Under the pieces are notes generated by a model. That model was given only the letters and a program-made list of their open reading frames with translations. It was not told where the DNA came from and did not search any database. This document shows positions 50,105-58,107 of a stretch of 64,000 nt of DNA, piece by piece (within the stretch, counting starts at the first letter, position 1; every line of letters starts with the position of its first letter). The stretch comes from Rhizobacter sp. (lineage in GTDB: Bacteria > Pseudomonadota > Gammaproteobacteria > Burkholderiales > Burkholderiaceae_C): positions 3,286,001-3,350,000 of the forward strand of contig JAHBZQ010000001.1 of the NCBI GenBank assembly GCA_019635355.1. Direction: 5' to 3'. The translations under genes were made by a program, and so were the position numbers.

Positions 50105-51385
50105 ATGATGGACCTGCTCGTTCGCAATGCCACGCTGCCCGATGGGCGCACCGGGATCGATGTGCTGGCGCTTCAAGGCCGCATCGACGCCATCGGCCCG
50201 CAACTCAGCGCACCGCCGGGCACGCCGGTGCTCGATGCGCAGGGCTTCCTGCTGAGCCCGCCCTTCGTCGACGCGCACTTCCACATGGATGCGACGCTCA
50301 GCCACGGCCTGCCGCGCGTGAACGCGAGCGGCACGTTGCTCGAAGGCATCGCGCTCTGGGGTGAGCTCAAGCCGCTGCTGACGCAGGAGGCGCTGGTCGA
50401 GCGCGCCCTGCAGTACTGCGACTGGGCGGTGGCGAAGGGGCTGCTCGCGGTGCGCTCGCATGTGGACGTGTGCGACGACCGCCTGCTCGCGGTGGAGGCG
50501 TTGCTGCACGTGAAGGAGCGTGTGAAGCCCTACCTCGACCTGCAGCTCGTGGCCTTTCCGCAAGACGGCGTGCTGCGCTCGAGGAACGCGGTCGACAACC
50601 TCAAGCGTGCGCTCGACAAGGGCGTGGAAGTGGTGGGCGGCATCCCGCACTTCGAGCGCACCATGGCCGATGGCGCCGAGAGCGTGCGGCTGCTGTGCGA
50701 GATCGCCGCCGATCGAGGCCTGCGTGTGGACATGCATTGCGACGAGACCGACGACCCGCTGTCGCGCCACATCGAGACGCTCGCCTTCCACACCCAGCGC
50801 CTCGGCCTGCACGGGCGGGTGGCGGGTTCGCACCTGACCTCGATGCACTCGATGGACAACTACTACGCGAGCAAGCTGATCCCGCTGATGGCCGAGGCGC
50901 AGATCCAGGCGATTGCCAACCCGCTCGCCAACATCGTGCTGCAAGGCCGGCATGACACCTACCCCAAGCGCCGCGGGATGATGCGAGTACCCGAGCTGCT
51001 CGCGGCCGGCGTCAACGTCGCCTTCGGTCACGACAGCGTGATGGACCCGTGGTATTCGATGGGCAGCGGCGACATGCTCGAGGTGGCCGCGATGGGCCTG
51101 CACGTGGCGCAGATGACCTCGCAGGCGCAGATGAAGCAGTGCTTCGATGCGGTGACGGTGAACCCGGCGCGAATGCTCGGCCTCGAGGGCTACGGCCTGG
51201 CGACGGGCTGCCACGCCGACTTCGTGCTGCTGCAGGCGCGCAGCCCGGTGGAGGCGATCCGCGTGCGCGCCACACGGCTTGCCGTGGTGCGCCGCGGCCA
51301 GGTGATCGCGCAGACACCGGCCGCCACCGCGACGCTCTCGTTGGCAGGCCGACCGACCCGTGTGGACTGGACCTTGCAACGCTGA
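50105..51385 (+). CDS. Cytosine deaminase-like amidohydrolase
   Basis: A 426-residue TIM-barrel amidohydrolase close to CodA. Metal ligands are H58 and H60 ('FVDAHFHMD'), the His of 'VDMHCDETDD', and 'FGHDSVMDPWYSMGSGDMLE' with the catalytic Asp. Other CodA-like stretches are 'GSHLTSMHSMDNYYASKLIP' and 'NIVLQGRHDTYPKRRGM'. It would hydrolyse cytosine or a related N-heterocycle to the oxo form and ammonia. If it makes uracil, the URC-type operon at 20.6-23.8 kb could use it. Start ATG 50105 or 50108. Confidence 0.85.
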   Translation: MMDLLVRNATLPDGRTGIDVLALQGRIDAIGPQLSAPPGTPVLDAQGFLLSPPFVDAHFHMDATLSHGLPRVNASGTLLEGIALWGELKPLLTQEALVERALQYCDWAVAKGLLAVRSHVDVCDDRLLAVEALLHVKERVKPYLDLQLVAFPQDGVLRSRNAVDNLKRALDKGVEVVGGIPHFERTMADGAESVRLLCEIAADRGLRVDMHCDETDDPLSRHIETLAFHTQRLGLHGRVAGSHLTSMHSMDNYYASKLIPLMAEAQIQAIANPLANIVLQGRHDTYPKRRGMMRVPELLAAGVNVAFGHDSVMDPWYSMGSGDMLEVAAMGLHVAQMTSQAQMKQCFDAVTVNPARMLGLEGYGLATGCHADFVLLQARSPVEAIRVRATRLAVVRRGQVIAQTPAATATLSLAGRPTRVDWTLQR

Positions 51386-51426
51386 GACTCCCCCTAGAAT
51401 CGTTCGACAACAGGGAAGTCTTATTC

Positions 51427-52044
51427 ATGAAACTCATCGGCGCGCTCACCAGCCCCTACGTTCGAAAAGTGCGCATCGTGATGGCCGAGAAGCGGCTCGA
51501 CTACCAGTTCGAACTCGAAGACGTCTGGAATCGCGACACCATCATGAAGTCCAACCCGCTCGGCAAGGTGCCGTGCCTGGTGATGGAAGGCGGTGAGGCG
51601 GTGTTCGACTCGCGCGTGATCGTGGAATACGTCGACACGCTGTCACCCGTGGGCAAGCTGATCCCCGACCGTGGCCGCGAGCGCACCGAGGTGCGCACCT
51701 GGGAAGCACTGGCCGACGGCGTGATGGAAGCCGCCATCCTCGCGCGCCTGGAGCAGACCTGGGCCGGCCGCAGCGAAGCGCAGCGCAGCGCCGCCTGGGT
51801 CAGCCGCCAGATGGACAAGGTGCACGCCTCGGTGGCTGCGATGAGCCAGGGCCTGGGCGACAAGCCCTTCTGCAGCGGCATCCACTTCTCGCTGGCCGAC
51901 ATCGCCGTCGGCTGCGCGCTCGGCTACCTCGACTTCCGCTTCGCCCACATCGACTGGCGCAGCCAGTACCCGAACCTGGAGCGCCTGGAAGCGAAGCTCG
52001 CGCAGCGGCAGAGCTTCATCGACACGAAGCCTCCGGCGGGCTGA
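51427..52044 (+). CDS. Glutathione S-transferase family protein
   Basis: A 205-residue GST. The N-terminal thioredoxin-like domain starts 'MKLIGALTSPYVRKVRIVMA' with 'NPLGKVPCLVMEGGEAVFDS' (the cis-Pro and glutathione gamma-Glu site), and the C-terminal helical domain ends '...FSLADIAVGCALGYLDFRF'. It resembles the YibF-like bacterial subgroup. The substrate is unknown. Confidence 0.9.
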   Translation: MKLIGALTSPYVRKVRIVMAEKRLDYQFELEDVWNRDTIMKSNPLGKVPCLVMEGGEAVFDSRVIVEYVDTLSPVGKLIPDRGRERTEVRTWEALADGVMEAAILARLEQTWAGRSEAQRSAAWVSRQMDKVHASVAAMSQGLGDKPFCSGIHFSLADIAVGCALGYLDFRFAHIDWRSQYPNLERLEAKLAQRQSFIDTKPPAG

Positions 52045-52069
52045 ACTGCGATCAGGGCATCGCCACCCT

Positions 52070-52129
52070 CCGTTCGCACTGAGCCTGTCGAAGTGCAGCG
52101 CAGGGCTTCGACAGGCTCAGCCCGAACGG
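52070..52129. repeat. Dispersed palindromic repeat, copy 5
   Basis: Left arm CCGTTCGCACTGAGCCTGTC and right arm GCTTCGACAGGCTCAGCCC followed by GAACGG, a shorter form with a ~14-base centre. It lies between the convergent GST and response-regulator genes and could act as a terminator for both. Confidence 0.85.
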
Positions 52130-52148
52130 ATCTCAGTGACGTGCCCGG

Positions 52149-52793
52149 TCAGGCCGCGCGCAGAGACAGCGTGCTCGCGCGCTGGTCGAACTGCAGCTTG
52201 TTGTAGACCCGGCGAATGCCGCAGGCCACGCTGTGCACGCTCGCGTGCCACTGCTGCGCGATCTCGTCCACGAGATACCCCTGCGCCACCCACTGCAGGA
52301 TCTCCTGCTCCACGCCGGTGAGCACCAGCGGGTCGAGCGCTTCGGTCATGGTGTCGTAGCGGCGAGCACCCGGCTTGCGGAAGTGCGAGAGCAGCTGGCG
52401 CGCGATGGTCGGCGAGATCGGCGACTCGCCGCGCCACAGTTGCTCCAGCGCGCCGATCAGCGCCTCGTGCGTCTTGGTGTGCACCCAATAACCGTCGGCC
52501 CCGGCTCGCAACGCTTCGAGCAGCAGCGCGTCGTCGTGCGAGACCATCGTCACGAGCACGTGCGGGCCTTGCGATGCACCTTGGCGCAGCTCGCCCAGCA
52601 GCGGCTCGACTTCGCCGTCTTGCACGCGCAGGTCGGTGATGAGGATGTCGGGGCGACCCTGGCGCATCACGCGCCGGGCCTGCTCCACCGTGTGCACCTC
52701 GTCGCGCACCCAGAACGTCTCGGTTGCATCGATCAGCGCACGCAGCCGAGGACTGGCTTCGTGATCACGCTGGAGCAGGACGACGGACGGCAT
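52149..52793 (-). CDS. LuxR/NarL-type DNA-binding response regulator
   Basis: A 214-residue protein. The N-terminal receiver-like domain has 'PDILITDLRVQDGEVEPLL' with D54 as probable phosphoacceptor, and 'ALRAGADGYWVHTKTHEALI'. The C-terminal LuxR helix-turn-helix is 'LTGVEQEILQWVAQGYLVDE' onward ('IAQQWHASVHSVACGIRRVY'). No sensor kinase gene is adjacent. A TGTAGC-N5-GCTACA palindrome lies ~100 bases upstream of the start, a possible autoregulatory site. Confidence 0.85.
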   Translation of the reverse strand: MPSVVLLQRDHEASPRLRALIDATETFWVRDEVHTVEQARRVMRQGRPDILITDLRVQDGEVEPLLGELRQGASQGPHVLVTMVSHDDALLLEALRAGADGYWVHTKTHEALIGALEQLWRGESPISPTIARQLLSHFRKPGARRYDTMTEALDPLVLTGVEQEILQWVAQGYLVDEIAQQWHASVHSVACGIRRVYNKLQFDQRASTLSLRAA

Positions 52794-52895
52794 GAACGGG
52801 TGGACGCAAGGAGGAGGTTGCGGGGCATTGTTGTGACAGCCAACCCATGGTGCATCCCCTCAAACCCGCGTTCATCCCCGTGTTCGGGGGGGCGT

Positions 52896-52912
52896 TGTAG
52901 CGAGCTGCTACA
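52896..52912. promoter_or_regulatory. Palindrome TGTAGC-N5-GCTACA upstream of the response regulator
   Basis: A 6-bp perfect inverted repeat with a five-base centre (GAGCT) lies in the 147-base gap between the response-regulator gene and the convergently oriented end of the GltB-like gene. Almost the same palindrome (TGTAGC-N4-GCTACA, extended by three pairs) occurs inside the MITE at 54786-54805. LuxR-type dimers bind sites of this symmetry; direct binding is inferred. Confidence 0.4.
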
Positions 52913-52940
52913 GAGGTGTTTTGCGTCTTGTGCCGAAGGT

Positions 52941-54566
52941 CTATGGCGAGGCCTGAAAGCTGTGCGCACTGGCCATCGGCCAGTACAGCTTGAAGACGTT
53001 GTGCGGCATCTCGCCACGCAAAAGCTCGCCCGGTTGCAAGAACGACAAGAGGTTCGCGAGCAGCTTCACCTGGTGGTCGCTGCAGCGGCGCACGATGTGC
53101 GAAGCCGTGATGCCACCAGGGTGATCGAGGCCGGCCGCCTGCACGAGCTCCTTCAGCGCCTTGAGCGTGCTCTGGTGGTACTGGAACACACGCTCCGACT
53201 TGGTCGGCACCACCAGCGCACGCTGGCGATGCGGGTCTTGCGTGCTCACCCCGGTGGGGCACTGGCCGGTGTGGCAGGCCTGCGCTTGGATGCAACCCAG
53301 CGAGAACATGAAGCCACGCGCCGAATTGCACCAGTCGGCGCCGAGCGCCATCATCCGCGCGATGTCGAAGGCGCTGATGACCTTGCCGGCGCAGCCGAGC
53401 TTGACCTTGTCGCGCAGGTTCAGGCCCACGAGCGTGTTGTGCACGAGGAGCAGACCCTCCTGCAGCGGCGCGCCCACGTGGTCGGTGAATTCGAGCGGCG
53501 CGGCGCCGGTGCCACCCTCGGCACCATCGATCACGATGAAGTCGGGCGTGATGCCGGTCTCGAGCATGGCCTTGGCGAGGCCGAACCATTCCCACGGGTG
53601 GCCGATGCACAGCTTGAAGCCGGTGGGTTTGCCGCCCGAGAGCTCACGCAGCTGGTCGATGAACTTCATCATCTCGACCGGCGTGTCGAAGGCGCTGTGC
53701 TTCGCGGGCGAAATGCAGTCGACCCACGGCGTGACGCCGCGCGCCGCGGCAATCTCGAGCGTGACCTTCGGGCCCGGCAGCACGCCGCCGTGGCCGGGCT
53801 TCGCACCCTGGCTCAGCTTGAGCTCGATCATCTTCACCTGCGGCAGCGTCGCGTTGGCGCGAAATCGCTCGGGGTCGAAGCGGCCCTGCGCGTCGCGGCA
53901 GCCGAAGTAGCCGGAGCCGATCTCCCAGATGAGATCGCCGCCGTGCTGCTGGTGGTGCACGCTGATCGAGCCTTCGCCGGTGTCGTGCGCGAAGTTGCCT
54001 CGCTTCGCGCCTGCATTGAGCGCGAGGATGGCATTCGCCGACAGCGCGCCGAAGCTCATCGCCGAGATGTTGAAGACGCTCGCCGAATAGGGCTGCGCAC
54101 GCGTGGCGCCGATGGTCACGCGGAAGTCGTGCGTGGCGAGTTCGGTGGGCACGAGCGAGTGGTTGATCCACTCGTAGCCGGTGGCGCCCACGTCCATCTG
54201 CGTGCCGAAGGGGCGTTTGTCCTGCTCGCCCTTGGAGCGCTGGTAGACGAGCGAGCGCTGCTGGCGCGAGAAGGGCGCGGCCTCGTTGTCGCTCTCGATG
54301 AAGTACTGCCGCATCTCGGGGCGGATGAACTCCAGCAGGAAGCGCAGGTGGCCGATGACCGGGTAGTTGCGCAGCACCGAGTGGCGCGTCTGCAGCACGT
54401 CGCGCAGGCCCAGGCCCAGCAGCAACGCGAAGACGAGCACCAGCACGCCGCTGGTGCCGAAGCCCACCCAGGTGAAGGCGCTGAGCAAGAGGCCCATCGC
54501 GCACAGCAGCCACGCGCTGTAGCGAACCGGGAAGTACTGGTTGAGCTTGTCCAGCCAGGCGTGCAT
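52941..54566 (-). CDS. FMN-binding glutamate synthase family protein (membrane-anchored GltB-like)
   Basis: A 541-residue protein. Two N-terminal membrane segments ('SAWLLCAMGLLLSAFTWVGF', 'GVLVLVFALLLGLGL') precede a GltB FMN barrel: 'NISAMSFGALSANAILALN', 'NFAHDTGEGSISVHHQQHGG', 'KLSQGAKPGHGGVLPGPKV', 'IDGAEGGTGAAPLEFTDHVG' and the Cys-rich 'LGCIQAQACHTGQCPTGV' that would bind a [3Fe-4S] cluster. It lacks the glutaminase domain of true GltB. The electron donor and substrate are unknown. Confidence 0.9.
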   Translation of the reverse strand: MHAWLDKLNQYFPVRYSAWLLCAMGLLLSAFTWVGFGTSGVLVLVFALLLGLGLRDVLQTRHSVLRNYPVIGHLRFLLEFIRPEMRQYFIESDNEAAPFSRQQRSLVYQRSKGEQDKRPFGTQMDVGATGYEWINHSLVPTELATHDFRVTIGATRAQPYSASVFNISAMSFGALSANAILALNAGAKRGNFAHDTGEGSISVHHQQHGGDLIWEIGSGYFGCRDAQGRFDPERFRANATLPQVKMIELKLSQGAKPGHGGVLPGPKVTLEIAAARGVTPWVDCISPAKHSAFDTPVEMMKFIDQLRELSGGKPTGFKLCIGHPWEWFGLAKAMLETGITPDFIVIDGAEGGTGAAPLEFTDHVGAPLQEGLLLVHNTLVGLNLRDKVKLGCAGKVISAFDIARMMALGADWCNSARGFMFSLGCIQAQACHTGQCPTGVSTQDPHRQRALVVPTKSERVFQYHQSTLKALKELVQAAGLDHPGGITASHIVRRCSDHQVKLLANLLSFLQPGELLRGEMPHNVFKLYWPMASAHSFQASP

Positions 54567-54604
54567 GGTTCCCTCGTTTCCCTCGTGGCCCTGGTGGCGG
54601 GCCC

Positions 54605-54876
54605 CTAGGGCCTGTTCACACTAAATGAGCACCCACGCCAAGGCCTGAAGGCGTGGGCGGCAAGGCGCAGCGGAGGCCGTGTGCCCGTGGCACACAACGA
54701 CGCTGCAACGCCGCCGCACGCGCCTTCAGGCCCCGGCCCTTCGGGTGATCTCAGCAAAAGCCCGCCCACAGCGTTGCAAATGCTCGCTGTAGCAAGTGCT
54801 ACAGCTGCGCTTTGCGCCTCGTTGGCGGGCTTTTGTTGAGTCACGTGGGTGCTCATTTAGTGTGAACAGGCCCTAG
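54605..54876. mobile_element. MITE-like element with 33-bp perfect terminal inverted repeats
   Basis: Bases 54605-54637 and 54844-54876 are exact reverse complements of each other over 33 bases. The ends read CTAGGGCCTGTTCACAC and the outer CTAG is itself palindromic, so it could be a 4-bp target duplication (YTAR type, as in IS5-like transposition). The ~205-base interior encodes no transposase but holds three more stem-loops: GGCCTGAAGGCG/CGCCTTCAGGCC (54642-54653 with 54721-54732), a 16-bp stem with one mismatch around AAAAGCCCGCC (54751-54766 with 54824-54839), and TGTAGC...GCTACA at 54786-54805. It fills most of the 418-base gap before the META gene. Confidence 0.75.
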
Positions 54877-54984
54877 TCGCGCGATGGTAGGCGCGCACTG
54901 GCGTGCAGGGCTGCTCGAAAAGCGGCATGGACACTGCCCTTCTGCCTTCGTATGCTCGCCCGGTCTTCCGACCTGCGAACCTGC

Positions 54985-55434
54985 ATGCCTGCTTCCGTTC
55001 TCTCGCGCCTCGTGCTGCTGTGCGGCGCCACCTGCCTCACGCCGATGCTGTGGGCCGCACCGGCCTCCGCCCCATCCACCAACACGCCGCTGCGCGACAC
55101 CCGCTGGGCCTTGCAGACGATCGCCGGCGCCCCCGCCGCCACCAGCCCCAAGCGAGGCCAGGTGCAGCTCTCGCTGCGTGCCGCCTCGCAGCACCTGAGC
55201 GGCTTCGCCGGCTGCAACACGCTGCAGGGCCGCTACATCCAGCGCGGCACCTCGCTCGCGCTCAAGCCCCTGGCCACCACGCGCATGGCCTGCGAGCCGG
55301 AGCTCATGCAACAGGAAGCGCGCTTCCTGCAGACGCTCGCCAGCATCGACGGCTACCGCATCGAAGGCCGCCAGCTGAGCCTCTTGCAGGGCGACGTGGT
55401 CAAGCTCACCTTCCTCGCCTCGCCCACCCGCTGA
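54985..55434 (+). CDS. META domain-containing exported protein
   Basis: A 149-residue protein with a signal peptide ('VLSRLVLLCGATCLTPMLWA'). The META domain has 'RDTRWALQTIAG', 'SGFAGCNTLQGRYIQRG' and 'TTRMACEPELMQQEARFLQT', as in HslJ/heat-shock-inducible lipoprotein-like proteins. The conserved pair of Cys (in AGCN and MACE) may form a disulfide. Function is unknown. No lipobox is seen at the cleavage site. Confidence 0.8.
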   Translation: MPASVLSRLVLLCGATCLTPMLWAAPASAPSTNTPLRDTRWALQTIAGAPAATSPKRGQVQLSLRAASQHLSGFAGCNTLQGRYIQRGTSLALKPLATTRMACEPELMQQEARFLQTLASIDGYRIEGRQLSLLQGDVVKLTFLASPTR

Positions 55435-55681
55435 TGCACACCGACACGGCACACGCTTCGGCACGGCATGCGTTGTTTTCGCACGGTCGTGCTTAGCAAG
55501 TCGTGCCAAAGGACCGTGAACGGAGACGCACTCTGGCCATGAATTCGCGCCGTGTCACCCTCGCGACTCGACTTGGGATTCCTCGCTCACTAGCCTGCCG
55601 ACCAGCAAGCGTAATCGGTCGTAACGCCCCTCAAGTTCGCGCACGGCCCGACACGCCCCCGGTTTCTTTCACAGCTCTTCG

Positions 55682-56851
55682 ATGTACGCCATGACGATGA
55701 ATCGCCGACTCTTCCTCAGCCGCTCCGCCCAGACCGCCACCGCCCTCGGCATGGCCACCTGGCTGCCGAATTCGCAGGCCGCGGCGGAAGCCATGTCTTC
55801 CAAGCACATCACCTTCGGCAGCTCGCTGCCGCTGACCGGCCCGCTGGGCGCCTCGGGCAAGGAGCACGTCATGGGCATCCAGGCCGCGTTCGCCGCGGTC
55901 AACCGCGCGGGCGGCGTGCATGGTCGCGAGCTGCGCCTGGTCACGATGGACGACGCCTATGTGCCGGCCAAGTCGGCCGAGAACGTGAAGCAGATGGTGG
56001 CCGAGAACTCGGTGATGGCGCTCGTCTCGCAAGTGGGCACGCCCAACACCGCGGCACTCCTGCCCATCATCGAGAAGGCCGGCCTGCCGCTGGTCGGCCC
56101 GATCACCGGCTCGGGCGCCTTGCGCAACCCGCAGCTGCGCAACGTGTTCCACATCCGCCCGAGCTACGGCGAGGAAGTGACGCGCATGGTCGAGCAGCTG
56201 GTGAAGATGGGCCTGTCGAACATCGCCTTCGTCTACCTCGACAACCCCTTCGGCAAGGAAGTGCTGGCGCAGGGCAAGGCCGCGCTCGCCGCCGCCAAGC
56301 TCACCGCCTCGGGTGAATTCGCCCTGGCCTTCGACGGCAAGAACGCCGCGGAGGTGGCGCAGCGAGTGGAAGATTCGCGTGCCGGTGCCGTGTTCCTCGC
56401 CACCACCGGCGCGGGCGTGACCGATTTCGTGATCGCACTGCGCGGTGCGATGGGCTCGATCCCGATCGTGGGCCTGTCGGTCACGTACACCGACCTGCCG
56501 CGCCTGGGCAAGGACCGCGCGCTCGGCCTGGCGATGGCCTCGGTGTTCCCGAGCTACAAGAGCAAGAAGTTCGCGCTCATCCGCGACTACCAGGCCGACA
56601 TGGACGCGCTGAAGTTCGAAGCGCCCACCGGCTCGGCCGTCGAAAGCTGGATCAACGCCCGCGTGCTGATCGAAGGCGTGCGCCGCAGCGGCCGCGACCT
56701 CAGCCGCGACAAGCTGCGCGCCTCGCTGGCCAGCATCCGCGGCTTCGAGGTGGGCGAACTCGTCATCAACTTCAGCGCCGCCGCGCCCTACGTGGGCACG
56801 CTGCCGGTGAAGCTGGGGGTGATGGGCCCCGACCTGACCCTTCGCGTCTGA
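55682..56851 (+). CDS. ABC transporter substrate-binding protein (branched-chain amino acid type), copy 1
   Basis: A 389-residue periplasmic protein of the LivK/Peripla_BP_6 family. The N-terminus is a Tat-like signal (MNRRLFLSRSAQTATALG). The mature part has 'ITFGSSLPLTGPLGASGKEH', 'AVNRAGGVHGRELRLVTMDD', 'IAFVYLDNPFGKEVLAQGK' and 'VGLSVTYTDLPRLG'. It is a tandem paralogue of the next gene. No permease or ATPase genes adjoin. ATGs at 55691 and 55697 are alternative starts, and none has a clear ribosome binding site. Confidence 0.85.
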   Translation: MYAMTMNRRLFLSRSAQTATALGMATWLPNSQAAAEAMSSKHITFGSSLPLTGPLGASGKEHVMGIQAAFAAVNRAGGVHGRELRLVTMDDAYVPAKSAENVKQMVAENSVMALVSQVGTPNTAALLPIIEKAGLPLVGPITGSGALRNPQLRNVFHIRPSYGEEVTRMVEQLVKMGLSNIAFVYLDNPFGKEVLAQGKAALAAAKLTASGEFALAFDGKNAAEVAQRVEDSRAGAVFLATTGAGVTDFVIALRGAMGSIPIVGLSVTYTDLPRLGKDRALGLAMASVFPSYKSKKFALIRDYQADMDALKFEAPTGSAVESWINARVLIEGVRRSGRDLSRDKLRASLASIRGFEVGELVINFSAAAPYVGTLPVKLGVMGPDLTLRV

Positions 56852-56949
56852 CGTGTTCGCGTTTGAACTGATCACGTTTGAACGGATACCGTCGGTTTGG
56901 GTGCGTCTGTGAACATCGTTCCACAACTACATACCAGGAGACAGCCTTC

Positions 56950-58107
56950 ATGAACCCGCTGAACCGACGCCATTTCCTAACCCGTGCCAGCCAGGGAGCC
57001 GCCGCGCTGGGCGCTGCCAGCTGGGTCGTGCCGAGCTGGGCCGCCGAAGACGGCGTGACCGCGAAGTCGATCACCATCGGCAACTCGACGGCCCTCTCGG
57101 GCCCGCTCGGCAACGCCGGGCAGGACCACATCAAGGCCATCCAGGCCGCCTTCGCCCAGATCAACAAGGCCGGCGGCGTGAACGGCCGCGAGCTCAAGAT
57201 CGTCACCAAGGACGACGGCTACCAGGCGCCGCGCACGGTCGAGAACATCAAGAAGATGATCGACGACGGCAGCGCGCTCGCGTTCATGTCGCTGATCGGC
57301 ACGCCCAACAACGGCGCCATCCTGCCGATGACCGAGAAGGCCGGCATCCCGGTGCTGGGCCCGATCACCGGCGCCGCCTCGCTGCGCAAGCCCGAGTACA
57401 AGAACACCTTCCACATCCGCCCGAGCTACACCGACGAAGTCACGCGCATGGTGCAGCAGCTGGTGCAGATGGGCCTGCAGGACATCGCGGTCGTCTACCT
57501 CGACAACCCCTTCGGCAAGGAAGTGCTGGGCAATGCGCAGCGTGTGCTGGCCGAGCAGAAGCTGAAGGCCGTCACCGCGCTCCCGCTCGCGGTCGACGGC
57601 AAGAACGCCGCCGAAGTGGCGCAGCAGATCGTCGACAGCAAGTGCGGCGCCGTCTTCCTCGGCACCACCGGCACCGGCACCACCGACCTCATCCTCTCGC
57701 TGCGTGAGAAAGCGGCCGGGCTGCCGGTGATCGGCCTGTCGGTCACCTTCACCGACACCAAGCGCCTGGGCAAGCACATCCAGGGGCTGGCGATGGCCTC
57801 GGTGTTCCCGAATGCGCAGGTGATGAAGTTCGCCGTCGTGCGCAACTTCCACGCGTCGATGGAGGCCGCCGGCCTCACCACCACCGGCCTCGGCCTCGAG
57901 AGCTGGATCAATGCGCAGGTGATCGCCGAAGCGCTGCGCCGCGCGGGCCGCGACGTGACGCGCGAGAAGCTGCGCAACGCGCTGGCGGGTCTGCGCAACT
58001 TCGAGGTGGGCGAGGTGGCGATCAACTTCACCAACGCCGCGCCCTATGTGGGCACGACGGCGGTGAAGCTCGGGGTGTTCGGCCCCGACGGGATCCTTCG
58101 CTCCTAA
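56950..58107 (+). CDS. ABC transporter substrate-binding protein (branched-chain amino acid type), copy 2
   Basis: A 385-residue paralogue of the upstream gene with the same order of motifs ('ITIGNSTALSGPLGNAGQDH', 'INKAGGVNGRELKIVTKDD', 'IAVVYLDNPFGKEVLGNAQR', 'VGLSVTFTDTKRLG'). A Tat-like signal (NRRHFLTRASQGAAALG) precedes it and AGGAG stands nine bases before the ATG at 56950. The 98-base gap upstream holds two CGTTTGAAC direct repeats (56860-56868, 56875-56883). Its stop overlaps the convergent AAA-DUF4435 gene by four bases. Confidence 0.85.
   Translation: MNPLNRRHFLTRASQGAAALGAASWVVPSWAAEDGVTAKSITIGNSTALSGPLGNAGQDHIKAIQAAFAQINKAGGVNGRELKIVTKDDGYQAPRTVENIKKMIDDGSALAFMSLIGTPNNGAILPMTEKAGIPVLGPITGAASLRKPEYKNTFHIRPSYTDEVTRMVQQLVQMGLQDIAVVYLDNPFGKEVLGNAQRVLAEQKLKAVTALPLAVDGKNAAEVAQQIVDSKCGAVFLGTTGTGTTDLILSLREKAAGLPVIGLSVTFTDTKRLGKHIQGLAMASVFPNAQVMKFAVVRNFHASMEAAGLTTTGLGLESWINAQVIAEALRRAGRDVTREKLRNALAGLRNFEVGEVAINFTNAAPYVGTTAVKLGVFGPDGILRS

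Noticed and set aside
54605..54856. Small minus-strand frame inside the MITE
   Set aside because: Lies entirely between terminal inverted repeats, includes hairpin arms and has no ribosome binding site or family.
55503..55694. 62-codon plus-strand frame before the first binding protein
   Set aside because: Arg/Pro-rich, no ribosome binding site, overlaps the start of the substrate-binding protein. Treated as non-coding.
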